The notes: generated by a model not told the origin, from the sequence alone. A DNA stretch of 64,000 bases from Sphingobacteriales bacterium JAD_PAG50586_3 (GCA_023213195.1 CP096135.1:2972842-3036841), one strand, 5' to 3'. Shown: positions 38,542-49,449, counted from the stretch's first letter. Made by a program: numbers and translations.

Positions 38542-41500
38542 TTTTTTCTGTTATACTCAAAAAATAAAGAAGGGTTACTTAAAGGTGAATCTTTTGGTTC
38601 TTTTGATTCTCGGGTATCGTCTTCATCACGTTCACGTTCCGATTTTTCGGCCACCAACAGGCGGGTTAAAATGTCTTGTTGACGTTTAAGGGTTTCTTCG
38701 GTAATATTCTTGTCTACAATATCTTTTTCGGTCTTCTCCATATCCTCCATAATCTTGCTAAGGTTGCCCTTGCTGCCATTCTTACCGTCTTTATCTATCT
38801 GGTCGGCAAGGCCCTGCAACTGGCGGCGGATAGACTCTTGCTGCGCTGCCATTTTAGCTAAACCCTGGCTCATGCCTTTTTGGCCGCCCGGCTTTTTGCC
38901 ATTCTGCATGCCATCTTTCATGTCTTTAATATCCTTGTTTAGCTTCTCCTGCATTTTGCGCATATCACCCGCACTTGGCTTTTGGCCTGTTTTGCCGGGC
39001 TTTTTGCAGCTACCCTTGCCCGACATTGACGATGGCATACTTTGCTGCATCTGGTCGGCTACATCGCTAAGCATAAGTGCAAGGTTGTTTACAGCTGTCA
39101 TAACAAATTGCTGGCGGTTGGTAGCTTGCGGGGGAATACGGTCTTCCAACGCATTAATGGCTTTGCCCATATTACTATTTATATCAGCAATCTCACGGTT
39201 TATGATAGCGCTTATTTGGGGTACGCGTTTGCTCAATGCCAACAGGCTGTCTTCAATCATGCGGCCATCGTCTTTCAACTTTTTCTGGTCTTGCATAATT
39301 TTGTTGTACAGCGGGTTGTTGATGTTGGTTTTACCGGTACGGCTAATCAACTCTTCCTGGTCGAATGATAGTTTAATGAGGTTCTCCAACAACTGGCGCA
39401 GCGATTTTAAATCCTCTTCGCTTTGTTCCGCTTCCATATCGTCCTGCATCTTCTCCAACTTATCGCTCATCTTTTGCATCTTGTCTGATGCTCCTTTTTG
39501 CGATTGAGATGCTTTGCTATTCTTTTTATTCTCTAAGTTCTCTTTAGAGTCTTTCAGGTTTTTTCAATATCCTGCTGGTCGGTCTTAGGGTTTTCAAAAT
39601 CGTTAGGGGTTTCAAGTTCCTTGTTCTTTTTATCAAGGTCTTCCATTTCCTTTTTCAACTTATCAAACTCCTCGTTTATCTTATCCTGCTTATCGGCAAT
39701 GTCTTTTTGCTCTTGCGGGGTATCGGCATTCTTGGTGTCTTCGGCTAATTTGTCTTGTTCTTTAGCAAGGTCTTTTAAGCGGTCAATAGTCTTTTGCAGC
39801 TTGTCGTCAAACTCCATGCGCTTAAATGTTTCTAACGACCGGTCAAGCTCTTTCTCAATGTCTTTATTGGTCATTTTAAGCTCGTCCAGCATTTTCTGAA
39901 CCTTGTCTTTATCAAGGTTGTCCATCATCTTTTGCAAGTCGTCCAACATCTTCTGCAAGTCGGGCGTCATAATATCGTCCAGCAGTTTTTCCAGTTGCTT
40001 CTGCTTATCTAATATGCGTTGGTCTTCCTCGCTAAACGAGTTGCTGTTCTGGTTTTTCTGGCTGTTTTCCTTTTTAATATCATCCAACTTTTTCTCCAGG
40101 TCTTTTTGCTTTTTAAGTATGTCTTGCAGCTTTTTCTTGTCTTCGTAAGTCATTGCCTTTTTATTCAGCAACTTCTTATTCAACTCGTCCAAGTCTTTCT
40201 GCAGGCTTTTAGCATCTTTAATGCTTTGGCCTAAATCGTCTTTTATTTCTTTGTTAGACTTATCAGTGCTTTGGGCAATATCGCCAAGCGTAGGTACGCG
40301 GAACGCCATTTTAGTACTGCGCGATGATTTTGAACCATGCACCCCATCGTTATCCCACACCTCAAAATAATATTCAAACGCGTCGCCGGGGGCTAATGTC
40401 ATGGTGTTTAAATCCCATAAATAATAAAACTCCGCAGCCGACTGGCCCTAGGTAAAGGGTACATCTTTTGACACTATAGCGCCTTTAGGGTTGCCGCCTT
40501 CATCAACAGATACATAATTAAATGTTAAACGGCGGAAACCATAATCATCTTTAGTAATACCATTAAAGTATAAACGCTTGATGTTGGTAGAGTCTTTATA
40601 CTCCTGCGCTTCTATGGTAGGGTATTGGTCGGGCACTACACTAATGCTGTATCGTACAGAGTCGCGGTTGCTTAAATACTGGTTAGAGGTAGCAATGCTA
40701 TACGTTTTGCTTTTCAGCAGGCGGGCAGACAGTGAGTATTTATCGGCACCGGCGGCATTAACAGCCTGCGCGGTATCGTTAAATGCCATTTTAAGGTTTT
40801 GGGTGTTTTGGGTTGAGAATACCCAGGTAGCCACCGTACCTTCCGGCACAATAAAGTCGCCGGTGTTTTTAATGGTTTCGGGCTGCTTGCCGGTGTAGGC
40901 AGGGTAAGCCAACTTAACCTCAAAGTTTAATATAATAGGGTTTGGCAAAGCACGCAGGGTATATTCCTGCGAGTCGAAACCATCGGCAACTAAATGAAAG
41001 GTTATATCCTTTTGAACATTGCGGAATAGGTAGTTGAACTCAATGGTGTTTTCGCGTTCCATTTTGTAGCGAACATCGCCCACCTCTATAAATACCTCTT
41101 GCGGAACCTCGCTACCTGTTAGTTTCAAATCCAGTTTAAAATCCTGGTTTTGAATAACCTTTAAGTCTTTATTTACTAAGTTGAACTGGAAAGGGGCTTT
41201 AGGTGCGAAATACGTATTATAGTTTACCAGCCTGCCACTACTCTCAGCAATAATACCGGGGTAAAACAACATAATAATAACCAGCGCGATGATTGGAGGC
41301 AACGCGTATTTAAGGTACTTGCGGTTAGCGCCTAAATCAATAGCATTGGTAAAAGGTATAGGTTTTAACTCGGCTATTTTCTGGTCTATGCCCGCGCTAA
41401 TAAGCGATGAACTACCAAAACCACTATCAGCAGTAAGGGTATTTAACTGCAAAACATTCAGCAGTTTATCTTTAACATCGGTAAAGTGGCGACCTATAAT

Positions 41501-41797
41501 TATTGCGGCATCGGTATGGCTGATAACCTTACCCATGTTATACAACTTAAGCAGCGGTATAATAATCCACTTAACAGTAATGCCTAAACTGATAGCCAAG
41601 AAAGAGTAAAACAATATGGTACGGCCGGTTGTATTAAAACGGCCAAAATATTCGAGCAGGTTAACGGTTAAAAAGAAAAGTACAAATACGCCGGTAAAAT
41701 ACAAGCCCCCGCGTATAAGCTGGTTTTTGTAATACTTACGCGTAAACTCGTCAATCTTCGCTATTAAAAGGTTATAATTTGAATTTGTCCTTTCCAT
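38538..41797 (-). CDS. DUF4175 family envelope protein (frameshift and in-frame stop)
   Basis: 1086 residues when restored; function unknown. The N-terminus has two or three helices (YFTGVFVLFFLTVNLLEYFG, ILFYSFLAISLGITVKWIII, LPPIIALVIIMLFYPGII), then beta-rich domains (RNPIILNFEVKLAYPAYTG-like) and a very long Lys/Glu/Asp/Gln coiled coil. It has two lesions. An in-frame TAG near 40450 reads ACC TAG GGC where ACC CAG GGC (CCAGG) gives FTQGQSAAEFYYLWD. One A is missing in the A run near 39561. First gene of the operon DUF4175-small protein-RsbW-like-ybeY. Confidence 0.85.
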
Positions 41798-41872
41798 ATT
41801 GCCCCGTTTTACGAATGATTAGCCTTTTAGTTTCCTGAAAGATGCATTTTAATTAACAATCCACACTAAAGG

Positions 41873-42409
41873 TTATTCACACAACTCCACTTTATCGGGC
41901 GACGAGTCGTGTATGCCGATTTCTATACAGCGGCCCTCCATATTAAACAGCAACCGTAAAGATCCGTAGGGCTTTTTGTAGATGAGTACCCTACCACCAT
42001 CAATCTCAATATCAGCAACGCCAAGTTTAGTTACCGCATCCCTGCGCTGTGTTCCTAATAAGGCAGGCTCTGTGCGACCCGAGAATTTATCGCGTAGCTC
42101 AATATAATTACGGCCGGTGTAAAAGTAAATATCGTTATTAAGGTAAAAAACGCCACCCCCACAGTTTACATTGCCCCCTTCGGTAGACTCGCCCGTAAAA
42201 CAGGGCAGCTTCTTTTTTACTGCCGACATGCTTGTTGTGGGCTTTAATCCATTAACACGGCCGGTATATAAGTCGGCAATAATATTATCGCAGCCGGTAC
42301 CCACCGCCACCACAGGGTCGGGCTTGGCTTTTGTTTTTACGGGCGGCTGTGCTATAGCAGGTATAAATAAGCAACCTAAAACTACTGTCGCAATAATTCT
42401 CTTCATCAT
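41873..42409 (-). CDS. Secreted protein of unknown function
   Basis: 178 residues, not recognised. A signal peptide (KRIIATVVLGCLFIPAIAQP) is followed by a compact domain with four Cys (GTGCDNI, LPCFTG, NCGGG, GRCIEIG and the C-terminal VELCE). It has aromatic beta strands (VFYLNNDIYFYTGRNYIEL). No T9SS signal; periplasm likely. Confidence 0.65.
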   Translation of the reverse strand: MMKRIIATVVLGCLFIPAIAQPPVKTKAKPDPVVAVGTGCDNIIADLYTGRVNGLKPTTSMSAVKKKLPCFTGESTEGGNVNCGGGVFYLNNDIYFYTGRNYIELRDKFSGRTEPALLGTQRRDAVTKLGVADIEIDGGRVLIYKKPYGSLRLLFNMEGRCIEIGIHDSSPDKVELCE

Positions 42410-42519
42410 ACAAACTCTATTATTGGCAAAGGCCTGCCGGCTTTTCCTTCGGATTAAGAAACTTATAGTTTATAGACTTATCATAATCCTAGCAAGCTGC
42501 AGTATTGTTGTTTTGCGCC

Positions 42520-43233
42520 TTAGTATATGCGGGCACGGTAAAAATAACCCTTCCCATCGCCGGGGCGCTTTTTTATATAGGCGTTAAAATCTTTTAGGGC
42601 TTTATCATAATCCATAGCACTGTAGTACAACAACCCGCGAGACATTAAGGCTAAATCGTAATTAGGCATAATACCCAGAGCCAAATTATAATCTTCTATA
42701 GCCTCAGGAGCCATGCCCAGATTTTCTTTAGCCTTACCACGCTGATAGTAAATAGTCTGCGTTTTTTTACCCTTTTTAATGCACATGGTATAATCAGGTA
42801 TAGCATCGGCAGGTGTGCCCATTGCCATTTTTACCGATGCACGCATTAGGTAAGCGTTGGCATTGTTGGTATCTATCTTTATAGCGCTGGTAAAATCGCC
42901 CATAGCATTACCATATAGTTCCTTTTCAACCAAAACATTGCCGCGTTGCATGTAGGCATCTACATTCTTTTTATCGTACAGTATGCAAAGGGTAAAATCG
43001 GTAATGGCCTTATCGGGTTGCTTTAGTTTATGTTGTATGCGGCCACGCTCAAAGTAGGCGCGCGCGTATGTGCTGTCAATTTTTATAGCCTCGGTATACG
43101 AGTTTATAGCCAAATCATAATCGCTGTTTAGGTAATGCCTTAGCCCTTCGGTAAACTTATTCTCTGCCGTAGTTTGTGCCTGCACAGCAAAAGCAGTTAA
43201 CAAAATGGTTATTATTGCTACTATATATTTCAT
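42520..43233 (-). CDS. Secreted TPR-repeat protein
   Basis: 237 residues from the ATG that opens the signal peptide MKYIVAIITILLTAFAVQAQ; an earlier TTG is possible but adds only 8 residues. At least five tetratricopeptide repeats: YDLAINSYTEAIKIDSTYAR, PDKAITDFTLCILYDKKNVD, YGNAMGDFTSAIKIDTNNAN, PADAIPDYTMCI and PEAIEDYNLALGI. Protein-protein interaction role is inferred. Divergent from trmN6. Confidence 0.8.
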   Translation of the reverse strand: MKYIVAIITILLTAFAVQAQTTAENKFTEGLRHYLNSDYDLAINSYTEAIKIDSTYARAYFERGRIQHKLKQPDKAITDFTLCILYDKKNVDAYMQRGNVLVEKELYGNAMGDFTSAIKIDTNNANAYLMRASVKMAMGTPADAIPDYTMCIKKGKKTQTIYYQRGKAKENLGMAPEAIEDYNLALGIMPNYDLALMSRGLLYYSAMDYDKALKDFNAYIKKRPGDGKGYFYRARIY

Positions 43234-43271
43234 TGCCTTAGTTGAATTAAACGCCAAATTAGCAAAAAATT

Positions 43272-43978
43272 GTGGCTGTAAAGAAATTCAGTTTTAAACA
43301 TTATGAGGTGGTTCATGAACAATCATCTATGCCAATTGGCACAGATGCCATATTGCTTGGTGCCTGGGCTTATAATGAAGCACCCGCTAGTATTTTAGAC
43401 ATTGGCACCGGCTGCGGGGTTATAGCCCTTATGCTGGCCCAGCGCTACACAACCGCCGCTGTTGAAGCTGTTGATATTGATGCACCATCTATACACGAAG
43501 CTACCGAAAACTTCAACAACTCCCCTTTACCGATAGGTTACTTGCTGAACATACAGACATTAAAGAACTAAAACGCCCTAAGCGCTACGACCTTATTGTT
43601 TCTAACCCACCTTATTTTACGGAGAGTGTAGTATCGCCGGCACAGGCAAGGGCCATTGCACGCCATGGCCTTACCCTAAACTACGCCGACCTGCTTTGGC
43701 AGGTTAACCGTTTGCTTAGTGCCGATGGTAATTTTTGCTGCGTACTGCCCGAAGCTAACATAAAAGCGTTTATTCTAAAGGCCGAAAGCAACGGGCTAAT
43801 CATCAATAAAATAACCAACATACAATACAACCAAAAGAAACCCGTATCGGTAAGCCTGCTTAACTTTAGTCGATACCAAGAGGGGCTTGATATTAACACC
43901 CTTGTGTTGCATAACGAACAAGGCCAGCCTACCGAAGAATATAAAGCCTTGGTGGCCGGTTTTTATTTGTGGGCTTAG
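43272..43978 (+). CDS. trmN6: tRNA1(Val) (adenine(37)-N6)-methyltransferase (frameshifted)
   Basis: 235 residues when restored. It N6-methylates A37 of tRNA1-Val. GTG is the likely start (VAVKKFSFKHYEVVHEQSS). Motif I is ILDIGTGCGVIALMLAQR and the amino-methyltransferase NPPY motif is LIVSNPPYFTESVV. The frame breaks near 43532 at a TTT run; one more T gives NFNNSPFTDRLLAEHTD. The YfiC family N-terminus FKHYEVVHEQSSMPIGTDA supports the name. Confidence 0.88.
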
Positions 43979-43995
43979 TTATACCTTTGCGCCCA

Positions 43996-45228
43996 ATGCG
44001 CTTGCTCATACTCACCCAATACTTTCCACCCGAAACAGGTGCCCCACAAAACCGCCTGGCCGATTTAGCCCTGCGCCTAAAGGCTAAAGGTGTGGATGTT
44101 GATGTATTTGCCGCTATGCCAAACTACCCAAAGATGGAGGTATTTAAAGGCTACAAGGGCAAACTGTATATGAAGGATGATTGGCAGGGCCTGCGCATAT
44201 TCCGCAGTTGGATATATGTTAGCAAAGGCCGTGGCGTAGTTTCGCGCCTGCTAAACTACTTCTCGTTCACCTTTTCATCACTGTTCTTTGGCACGTTTGT
44301 ATTAGGCAAGTACGATTATATATTGGTTGAATCACCTCCCCTATTTACAGGTATATCAGCCTATATACTTTCTAAATTTAAAGGTGCTAAACTGGTATTT
44401 AATGTGTCTGACCTTTGGCCCGAGAGTGCCGAAAAACTGGGCATCATTACCAATAAAACCTTATTGAATACTGCCACTAAGCTGGAAGAGTTTTTATACC
44501 GTAAGTCGGTACTAATACCCGTGCAAACCCAAGGCATACGCGATAACATAAAAGCCCGCTTCCCCAATAAAAATGTGTACTGGCTTCCTAACGGGGTTGA
44601 CACCGGCTTTTGGAAACCAGAAAACTACACCCAGCAATGGAGGACAGACAATGGTTTTGCCGGTACCGACTTTTTAGCCTTGTATGCAGGCATTATAGGC
44701 CATGCCCAGGGACTTGAGGTTATCATTAAAGCCGCGCAGTTATTAGCAAATCAACCCCAAATAAAATTTTTACTTGTGGGTGATGGGCCTGAGAAAGAAA
44801 AGCTAATGGCACAGGCAAAACAATTAGACCTTACCAGCGTTTTCTTTTACCCTTCGGTAGAAAAGGCCCTGATGCCCGCTATAGTTAAAGCATGTAATGC
44901 CGCGGTTATACCGCTAAAAAACTTAGAACTCTTTAAGGGGGCCATTCCATCTAAAATTTTTGAGAACCTTGCCTTTGAAAAACCTTTATTATTAGGGGTT
45001 GATGGCGAGGCCCGCAAACTTTTTATTGACGAAGGAAAAGCAGGCACGTATTTTGAACCTGAAAATGCAGAACAATTAGCTACACAGGTTAAATATATGT
45101 TTGATAACCCCGATAAGGTACAACAGATGGGCAAAAGCGGACGGGAGTATGCTCTACAAAACTTTAACCGCCAAACTATTGCCGATGCTTTTTACAACCA
45201 ACTGCTAACCATTGAGCAAAGCCGCTAA
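43996..45228 (+). CDS. Glycosyltransferase family 4 (WcaI/WbuB-like)
   Basis: 410 residues from the ATG at 43996 (MRLLILTQYFPPETGAPQNR); the upstream in-frame extension is not conserved. GT-B fold donor-site motifs are LPNGVDTGFWKPE, LYAGIIGHAQGLEVIIKAA, FLLVGDGPEKEKL and IPLKNLELFKGAIPSKIFE. It probably acts in surface polysaccharide synthesis. The O-antigen-ligase-like gene overlaps its 3' end by 17 nt. Confidence 0.9.
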   Translation: MRLLILTQYFPPETGAPQNRLADLALRLKAKGVDVDVFAAMPNYPKMEVFKGYKGKLYMKDDWQGLRIFRSWIYVSKGRGVVSRLLNYFSFTFSSLFFGTFVLGKYDYILVESPPLFTGISAYILSKFKGAKLVFNVSDLWPESAEKLGIITNKTLLNTATKLEEFLYRKSVLIPVQTQGIRDNIKARFPNKNVYWLPNGVDTGFWKPENYTQQWRTDNGFAGTDFLALYAGIIGHAQGLEVIIKAAQLLANQPQIKFLLVGDGPEKEKLMAQAKQLDLTSVFFYPSVEKALMPAIVKACNAAVIPLKNLELFKGAIPSKIFENLAFEKPLLLGVDGEARKLFIDEGKAGTYFEPENAEQLATQVKYMFDNPDKVQQMGKSGREYALQNFNRQTIADAFYNQLLTIEQSR

Positions 45229-46434
45229 CATACTGCAACAGGTAAACAAGGCCGCCATTTGCCTGGTAGCAGCAACCTTTGTGTGGCCGCAATACCTTGC
45301 CGTAGTATCGGTATCGCTGTGGCTGCTGGTGTTTTTGGTTTCATTCGGGTTTAAAAACCCAACCTGCAAAGCTATAAGCAAAATCTGCTGCAACCCCTGC
45401 CCCTACTCTATTTGCTATACGCCATAGGCTTACTATGGACAACCAACATGCAAGAGGGCGGCGCTACAATGGGCCTAAAAGCATCATTATTGGCTTTTCC
45501 CTTAATAGTAGCGCAGCTTGGCTATAAAGAAGAGTATTTAAAACTGGCCCTGCATTGGTTTGTAGCATCGTGCTTTGCCGCCATAGCCTTTTGCCTTGTT
45601 ATTGCTACCTATAACTATACCCAATCGGGCGATGGCTCTGTGTTTTTCTATACCAAACTGTCTTACTTTTTACACGTAGGTTACTATGCCATGATGCTCA
45701 ATTTTGCCATTGCTATTTTATATAACTTTTGGATAAAGCACATTCTTAAAACATCCCTATTTATAATACTTACAACCATACTGGCATTTTTTGTATTGAT
45801 GCTTTCTACCAAAATGGGCATCATCGGTTTGCTGTTTGTTATTTTTTACATGACTATGCACAGTTGCCTGGAGTATAAGCACTATAAAAAGGGGGCTATA
45901 ATATTTATTGCCGGCTTAGCCATTGTTGGGTTTAGCACCTACGGGTTACCAACACTTAACAAACGCATAAACGCGGCATCTAACACCCTACAAAACAAAG
46001 CCACCGACCAGCCGGGTGAGTCTACCGCATCGCGCATTGCTGTTTGGAAAGATGCTATACAACTTGCAAAAGCTAATACCATTACCGGTGTTGGCACAGG
46101 CGATAGTAACGATGCGCTTATAGCCCAATACACCGCCAGCAACAATGCCATAGCCATATACCGCAATTACAACGCTCACAACCAGTACCTGCAAACAGGC
46201 ATAGGGTTAGGACTAGCAGGAATTATACTATTGGTATTATCCGTTATGCTACTAATGTTTTTAGGCCACCGCAGGCACGAGTGCCTTATAGCAGTGTTTG
46301 GTGTACTTGTTGCCCTAAATTACCTTACCGAAGCCATGTTGGAAAGGCAGCCCGGAGTACTCTTCATTGCATTTTTCACCGCCTTTTTTGTAGCCCAGCT
46401 CAACCTTGTAAAAGACAAACCCACCACTTGCTAA
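45212..46434 (+). CDS. O-antigen ligase-like (WzyC/WaaL) polytopic membrane protein (frameshifted)
   Basis: 407 residues when restored. About ten or more helices (for example WFVASCFAAIAFCLVIATY, FAIAILYNFWIKHI, TILAFFVLMLSTKMGIIGLL, GLGLAGIILLVLSVMLLMFL). The long periplasmic loop contains the Wzy_C-like R-x6-W-x2-A pattern (SRIAVWKDAIQLAKANTITG) and GVGTGDSNDA...YNAHNQYLQ. The frame breaks near 45382; one base in the AAAA-T-C context restores LLQPLPLLYLLYAIGLLW. The TTG start lies within the upstream GT4 gene, suggesting coupling. Confidence 0.82.
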
Positions 46435-46472
46435 ACCCCTACAGTATGTAAATAAACAACTCGTTTTCGCGC
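46432..46472 (-). repeat. ~40-bp dispersed repeat, copy D
   Basis: Minus-strand relative of copies A-C; plus strand reads TAAACCCCTACAGTATGTAA and ends TCGTTTTCGCGCC. Its first three bases are the stop codon of the O-antigen-ligase-like gene. Confidence 0.65.
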
Positions 46473-46542
46473 CTTAAACTCCCCTACTTTTTAAGGAGGG
46501 GTGTCCGCCTCGGGCGGACGGGGTGGTTATCGGTTTACTAAA

Positions 46543-46583
46543 CTACAAAGTACACAAAGCCATCACAAAGCACACAAAGTTTA
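46543..46583 (-). repeat. TTTGTG-type short repeat
   Basis: Minus strand reads AACTTTGTGTGCTTTGTGAT followed by GGCTTTGTGTACTTTGTAGT. A TTTGTG-type relative of the TCTGCG repeats at 49338-49449. Confidence 0.5.
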
Positions 46584-46618
46584 TTTTTCATTTTTAGTTT
46601 CTCATTTATCATTTCACC

Positions 46619-46658
46619 AAACCCCTACAGCGTGTAGCTAATAACATCGTTTTAGCGG
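46619..46658 (-). repeat. ~40-bp dispersed repeat, copy E
   Basis: Plus strand AAACCCCTACAGCGTGTAGC then TAATAACATCGTTTTAGCGG. Core CTACA-GCG-TGTAG is a perfect 5-bp stem. Confidence 0.7.
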
Positions 46659-46762
46659 GTTGCTACTACCCATGTTGAACTGTCATCCTGAACTTGATTC
46701 AGGATCTCGAGATTCACTATACAAACAGTTATTTTCCATTTCTAACTTTTAGTTTTTCACTT

Positions 46763-46804
46763 TAAACTTCCCTACAGCACGTAGCCCTACCACTCATTTT
46801 CGCG
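46763..46804 (-). repeat. ~40-bp dispersed repeat, copy F
   Basis: Plus strand AAACTTCCCTACAGCACGTAG, then CCCTACCACTCATTTTCGCGC. Core is CTAC-AGCAC-GTAG. Confidence 0.65.
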
Positions 46805-46842
46805 CTCATTAATTGACCATTGTGCATTGTCAATTGACCATT

Positions 46843-47207
46843 AAAAAACACCTCAAGGCAGCCCGCCGAAGCAAACCACCTGTAAAGTGCACAAATCTTA
46901 TCATAACAATTTAACTACTGACCAACAGAATGGTCTGTTGTTTAAGCTTGTCCTCTTGTTAAACCGTTTATCTTAAATATCTATCTAAACCATTAATATG
47001 AAATCTTAATAAGCATTGTAGGGTTTCCTTTAGCCCCTCTCACTTTGGGGGAGGGGTTGGGGAGGGTGCGCCGCGCGGCTGTTCGTCATCCCGAACTTGT
47101 TTCGGGATCTCCTAATTAACCATTAGGAAAGGTTGTAATTTTCGGTTATTGCAATAACAACACAAAGATACAACAGCAATAAAGATAAGTCAAGTAAATT
47201 AATATAA
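46843..47207 (-). repeat. Promoter-bearing multi-hairpin dispersed element, copy 2 (inverted)
   Basis: Inverted, diverged copy of the element at 1197-1590, with the same order of landmarks. Conserved hairpins are ATCCCGAA/TTCGGGAT and CCTAAT/ATTAGG. The variable hairpin here is CAACAGA-ATGG-TCTGTTG (46923-46940), unlike the CGATGAT...ATCATCG stem of copy 1, while flanks TTAAAC and GGTCAGTAG match. No gene fits between 46435 and 47347; the whole 0.9 kb is repeat mosaic plus AT-rich sequence. Confidence 0.75.
47163..47193 (-). promoter_or_regulatory. Promoter boxes inside copy 2
   Basis: Minus-strand TTGAC (47189-47193) and TATCTTTG (47163-47170), 18 nt apart, matching the boxes of copy 1. Confidence 0.6.
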
Positions 47208-47347
47208 ATTAAATTAATTCGCATCTAATATGCTGATGCAGAGAAAAATAAAATCTTGCAGGTATACCTTTGTGTACTCAGTGAAATAACTTTGTGTTCT
47301 TTGTGGTTTAAATCCAGCTTCAAGTGAGGGATTACAATTAAAGTACG

Positions 47348-48348
47348 TTACGCCATTACCAAATTAGGATCAGAATATACCTCTTCTACCTCGGCCAGAA
47401 TGTCGAGTATCTCGGTGTACGAATAGTTGGTAACCAACTTCATGCGGTAGTCTTTAAAATTGGGCAACCCGCGGAAATAGTTAGTGTAGTGGCGGCGCAT
47501 CTCTATAATACCCAGCTTTTCACCTTTCCACTCTATAGATTTTAGCAGGTGCATTTTGCAAATAGAAAGCCTGTCGGCCATGGTAGGCTTAGCCAAATGC
47601 TCGCCCGTTTTCATAAAATGCTTAATCTCGTTAAATATCCATGGGTAACCAATGCTGGCGCGGCCTATCATAACGCCATCTACACCATAGCGGTTCTTCA
47701 TTTCCAAAGCCTTTTCGGGGGTGTCAACATCGCCATTGCCAAATATGGGTATCTTAATGCGGGGGTTGTTGCGTACTTCGCCAATAAGGGTCCAATCTGC
47801 GGGGCCTTTGTAAAGCTGCGCACGGGTGCGCCCGTGGATAGACAAGGCGGCAATACCAATATCCTGCAACCTCTCGGCTACTTCGGCAATGTTCTTGGTG
47901 TTATCGTCCCACCCCAGGCGGGTTTTTACGGTAACGGGGCGGTTAGCAATGTTCACAATCTCCTTGGTCATGCTAACCATCTTAGGTATATCTTGCAACA
48001 GGGCGGCACCTGCACCTTTACAAGCCACCTGCTTTACCGGGCAGCCGTAGTTAATGTCTATAAGGTCAGGGTTGGCACGGTCGGCTATAATACCGGCTTC
48101 GCGCATGGAGTTAATGTCCGATCCAAAAAGCTGGATACCAATAGGGCGCTCATACTCAAATATATCAAGCTTTTGCACACTTTTGGCAGCATCGCGTATC
48201 AGGCCTTCCGATGATATAAACTCGGTATACATCAAATCGGCCCCGTTTTGCTTACAAACGTAGCGAAATGGAGGGTCGCTCACATCTTCCATAGGTGCAA
48301 GCAATAAAGGGAACTCCCCAAGTCAATATTTCCTATTTTTACACTCAA
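47348..48348 (-). CDS. dusB: tRNA-dihydrouridine synthase (DusB-like), frameshifted
   Basis: 333 residues when restored. FMN/NADPH enzyme reducing U to dihydrouridine in tRNA. Motifs are LLAPMEDVSDPPFRYVCKQ, DINYGCPVKQVACKGAGAAL (catalytic Cys), TVKTRLGWDD, IHGRTRAQLYKGPADW, IFGNGDVDTPEKAL and GVMIGRASIGYPW. I start at TTG 48348 because restoring one G in the GGGG run near 48316-48319 gives MSVKIGNIDLGEFPLLLAPMED. A likely -7 box TATCTTTG lies at 48368-48375. Divergent from the CPBP gene. Confidence 0.93.
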
Positions 48349-48390
48349 CTTTTTAGATAATATACCGCAAAGATAAGTAAAATAGCCCAA

Positions 48391-49358
48391 ATGGAACAGT
48401 TTGCCCCCTTACAGAATGCACGCCCGGTTACACGGTTCTTCCTATTTATGTCGTTATTCCTTTTATGCTCTTCGTTTGGGGCTATTATTGGGCAAATGAT
48501 TATAAAATCTATTTGCGGCTGCGAAATGCCCGATACGTCAGCCTTTATATCCACCGCACAAGAAAACCCGGCATTTTTATCAGGTATCAGGATAAGTGTA
48601 ATCTTCTCGCAGTTTATTGGCTTTGCCCTACCCGCTTTCTTTTTGCCCGTTTGGTTAATGTTGATGTATCTGAAGAGCTGGAATTAGCTAACAAAACCAG
48701 TTATAAAAGCTACCTTATAGCGGGCCTGCTAATTGTGGCAGCCTTGCCCTTAATAAACCTTATGCTGTGGTTAAATATGCAGGTAGATTTCCCCGCCCTG
48801 CTTGGCGAATTTGGCACTGCCATTAAAGAAATGGAAGACATGAATACCGGCCTTGGTAAAATGTTGTTACCTGAACCCGGCGATGTTAAAACACTGCTAT
48901 TAGTAATAGTAGTATTAGGTATTACACCTGCTATATGCGAGGAGTTAGTCTTCCGCGGCGTGTTTCAACGCATACTTACCGCCAGCTTTAAAAATGGCCA
49001 TGCAGGCGTATGGGCTGCCGCCTTTATATTCAGCGCTATCCATTTTCAATTTTATGGCTTTTTACCACGCCTTGTATTAGGCGCTGTTTTAGGCTACTTG
49101 TTTATGTATAGCCGCACGCTGTGGGTACCCATGTTGGGGCACGCGGTAAACAATACGCTATCGGTTTTAGCTTCTTATTTTCAGCTGAATGAAAGCGAAA
49201 CACTCAATACCGATACATTGGGCACTAGCGCTTCCGATTGGTTAATTATTGTGGTTTCTATAGTTATTACCGTAGGCTTATTTATAGTGTTTAAGAAGAT
49301 AAACAAAGACATACCCCAAGAGCCTGAAAACACAGATAACTCAGCGCTCTCTGCGTAA
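48391..49358 (+). CDS. CPBP (Abi) family intramembrane metalloprotease (frameshifted)
   Basis: 322 residues when restored. Polytopic protein of the Rce1/CPBP type: EExxxR motif in CEELVFRGVFQRIL, second motif FSAIHFQFYGFLPRL and third GHAVNNTLSVL, which form the metal site. The frame breaks near 48643; one more T in the TTTTT run gives PAFFFARLVNVDVSEELEL. The last residues (NSALSA and the stop) are encoded inside a short intergenic-type repeat, so the C-terminus appears to have been extended or replaced by repeat sequence. Substrate unknown. Confidence 0.85.
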
Positions 49359-49449
49359 CAACTCTGCGTTCTATGCGGTTACAGCAAACAACAAAAGTCA
49401 TATACAACTCAGCGCACTCCGCGAAATAACTCTGCGTTCTCTGCGGTTA
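49338..49449 (+). repeat. Two direct copies of a ~44-bp TCTGCG-type repeat
   Basis: Copy 1 is 49338-49381 and copy 2 is 49406-49449. Both follow AACTCAGCGC-x-CTC-x-GCG, then AACTCTGCGTTCT-x-TGCGGTTA. A third, TTTGTG-type relative is at 47268-47310 on the plus strand, and one more at 46543-46583. Copy 1 overlaps the CPBP stop codon. Confidence 0.7.

Noticed and set aside
4497..40452. Recoding of TAG as glutamine (two in-frame TAG where Gln is expected)
   Set aside because: TAG ends normal genes here (ahcY, ogt). Both internal TAGs sit in would-be CCAGG sites, and other lesions at the same motif are insertions, so an error source fits better.
1197..47207. Composite transposon bounded by inverted repeats
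   Set aside because: No transposase, no target duplications seen, and the enclosed genes are core housekeeping.
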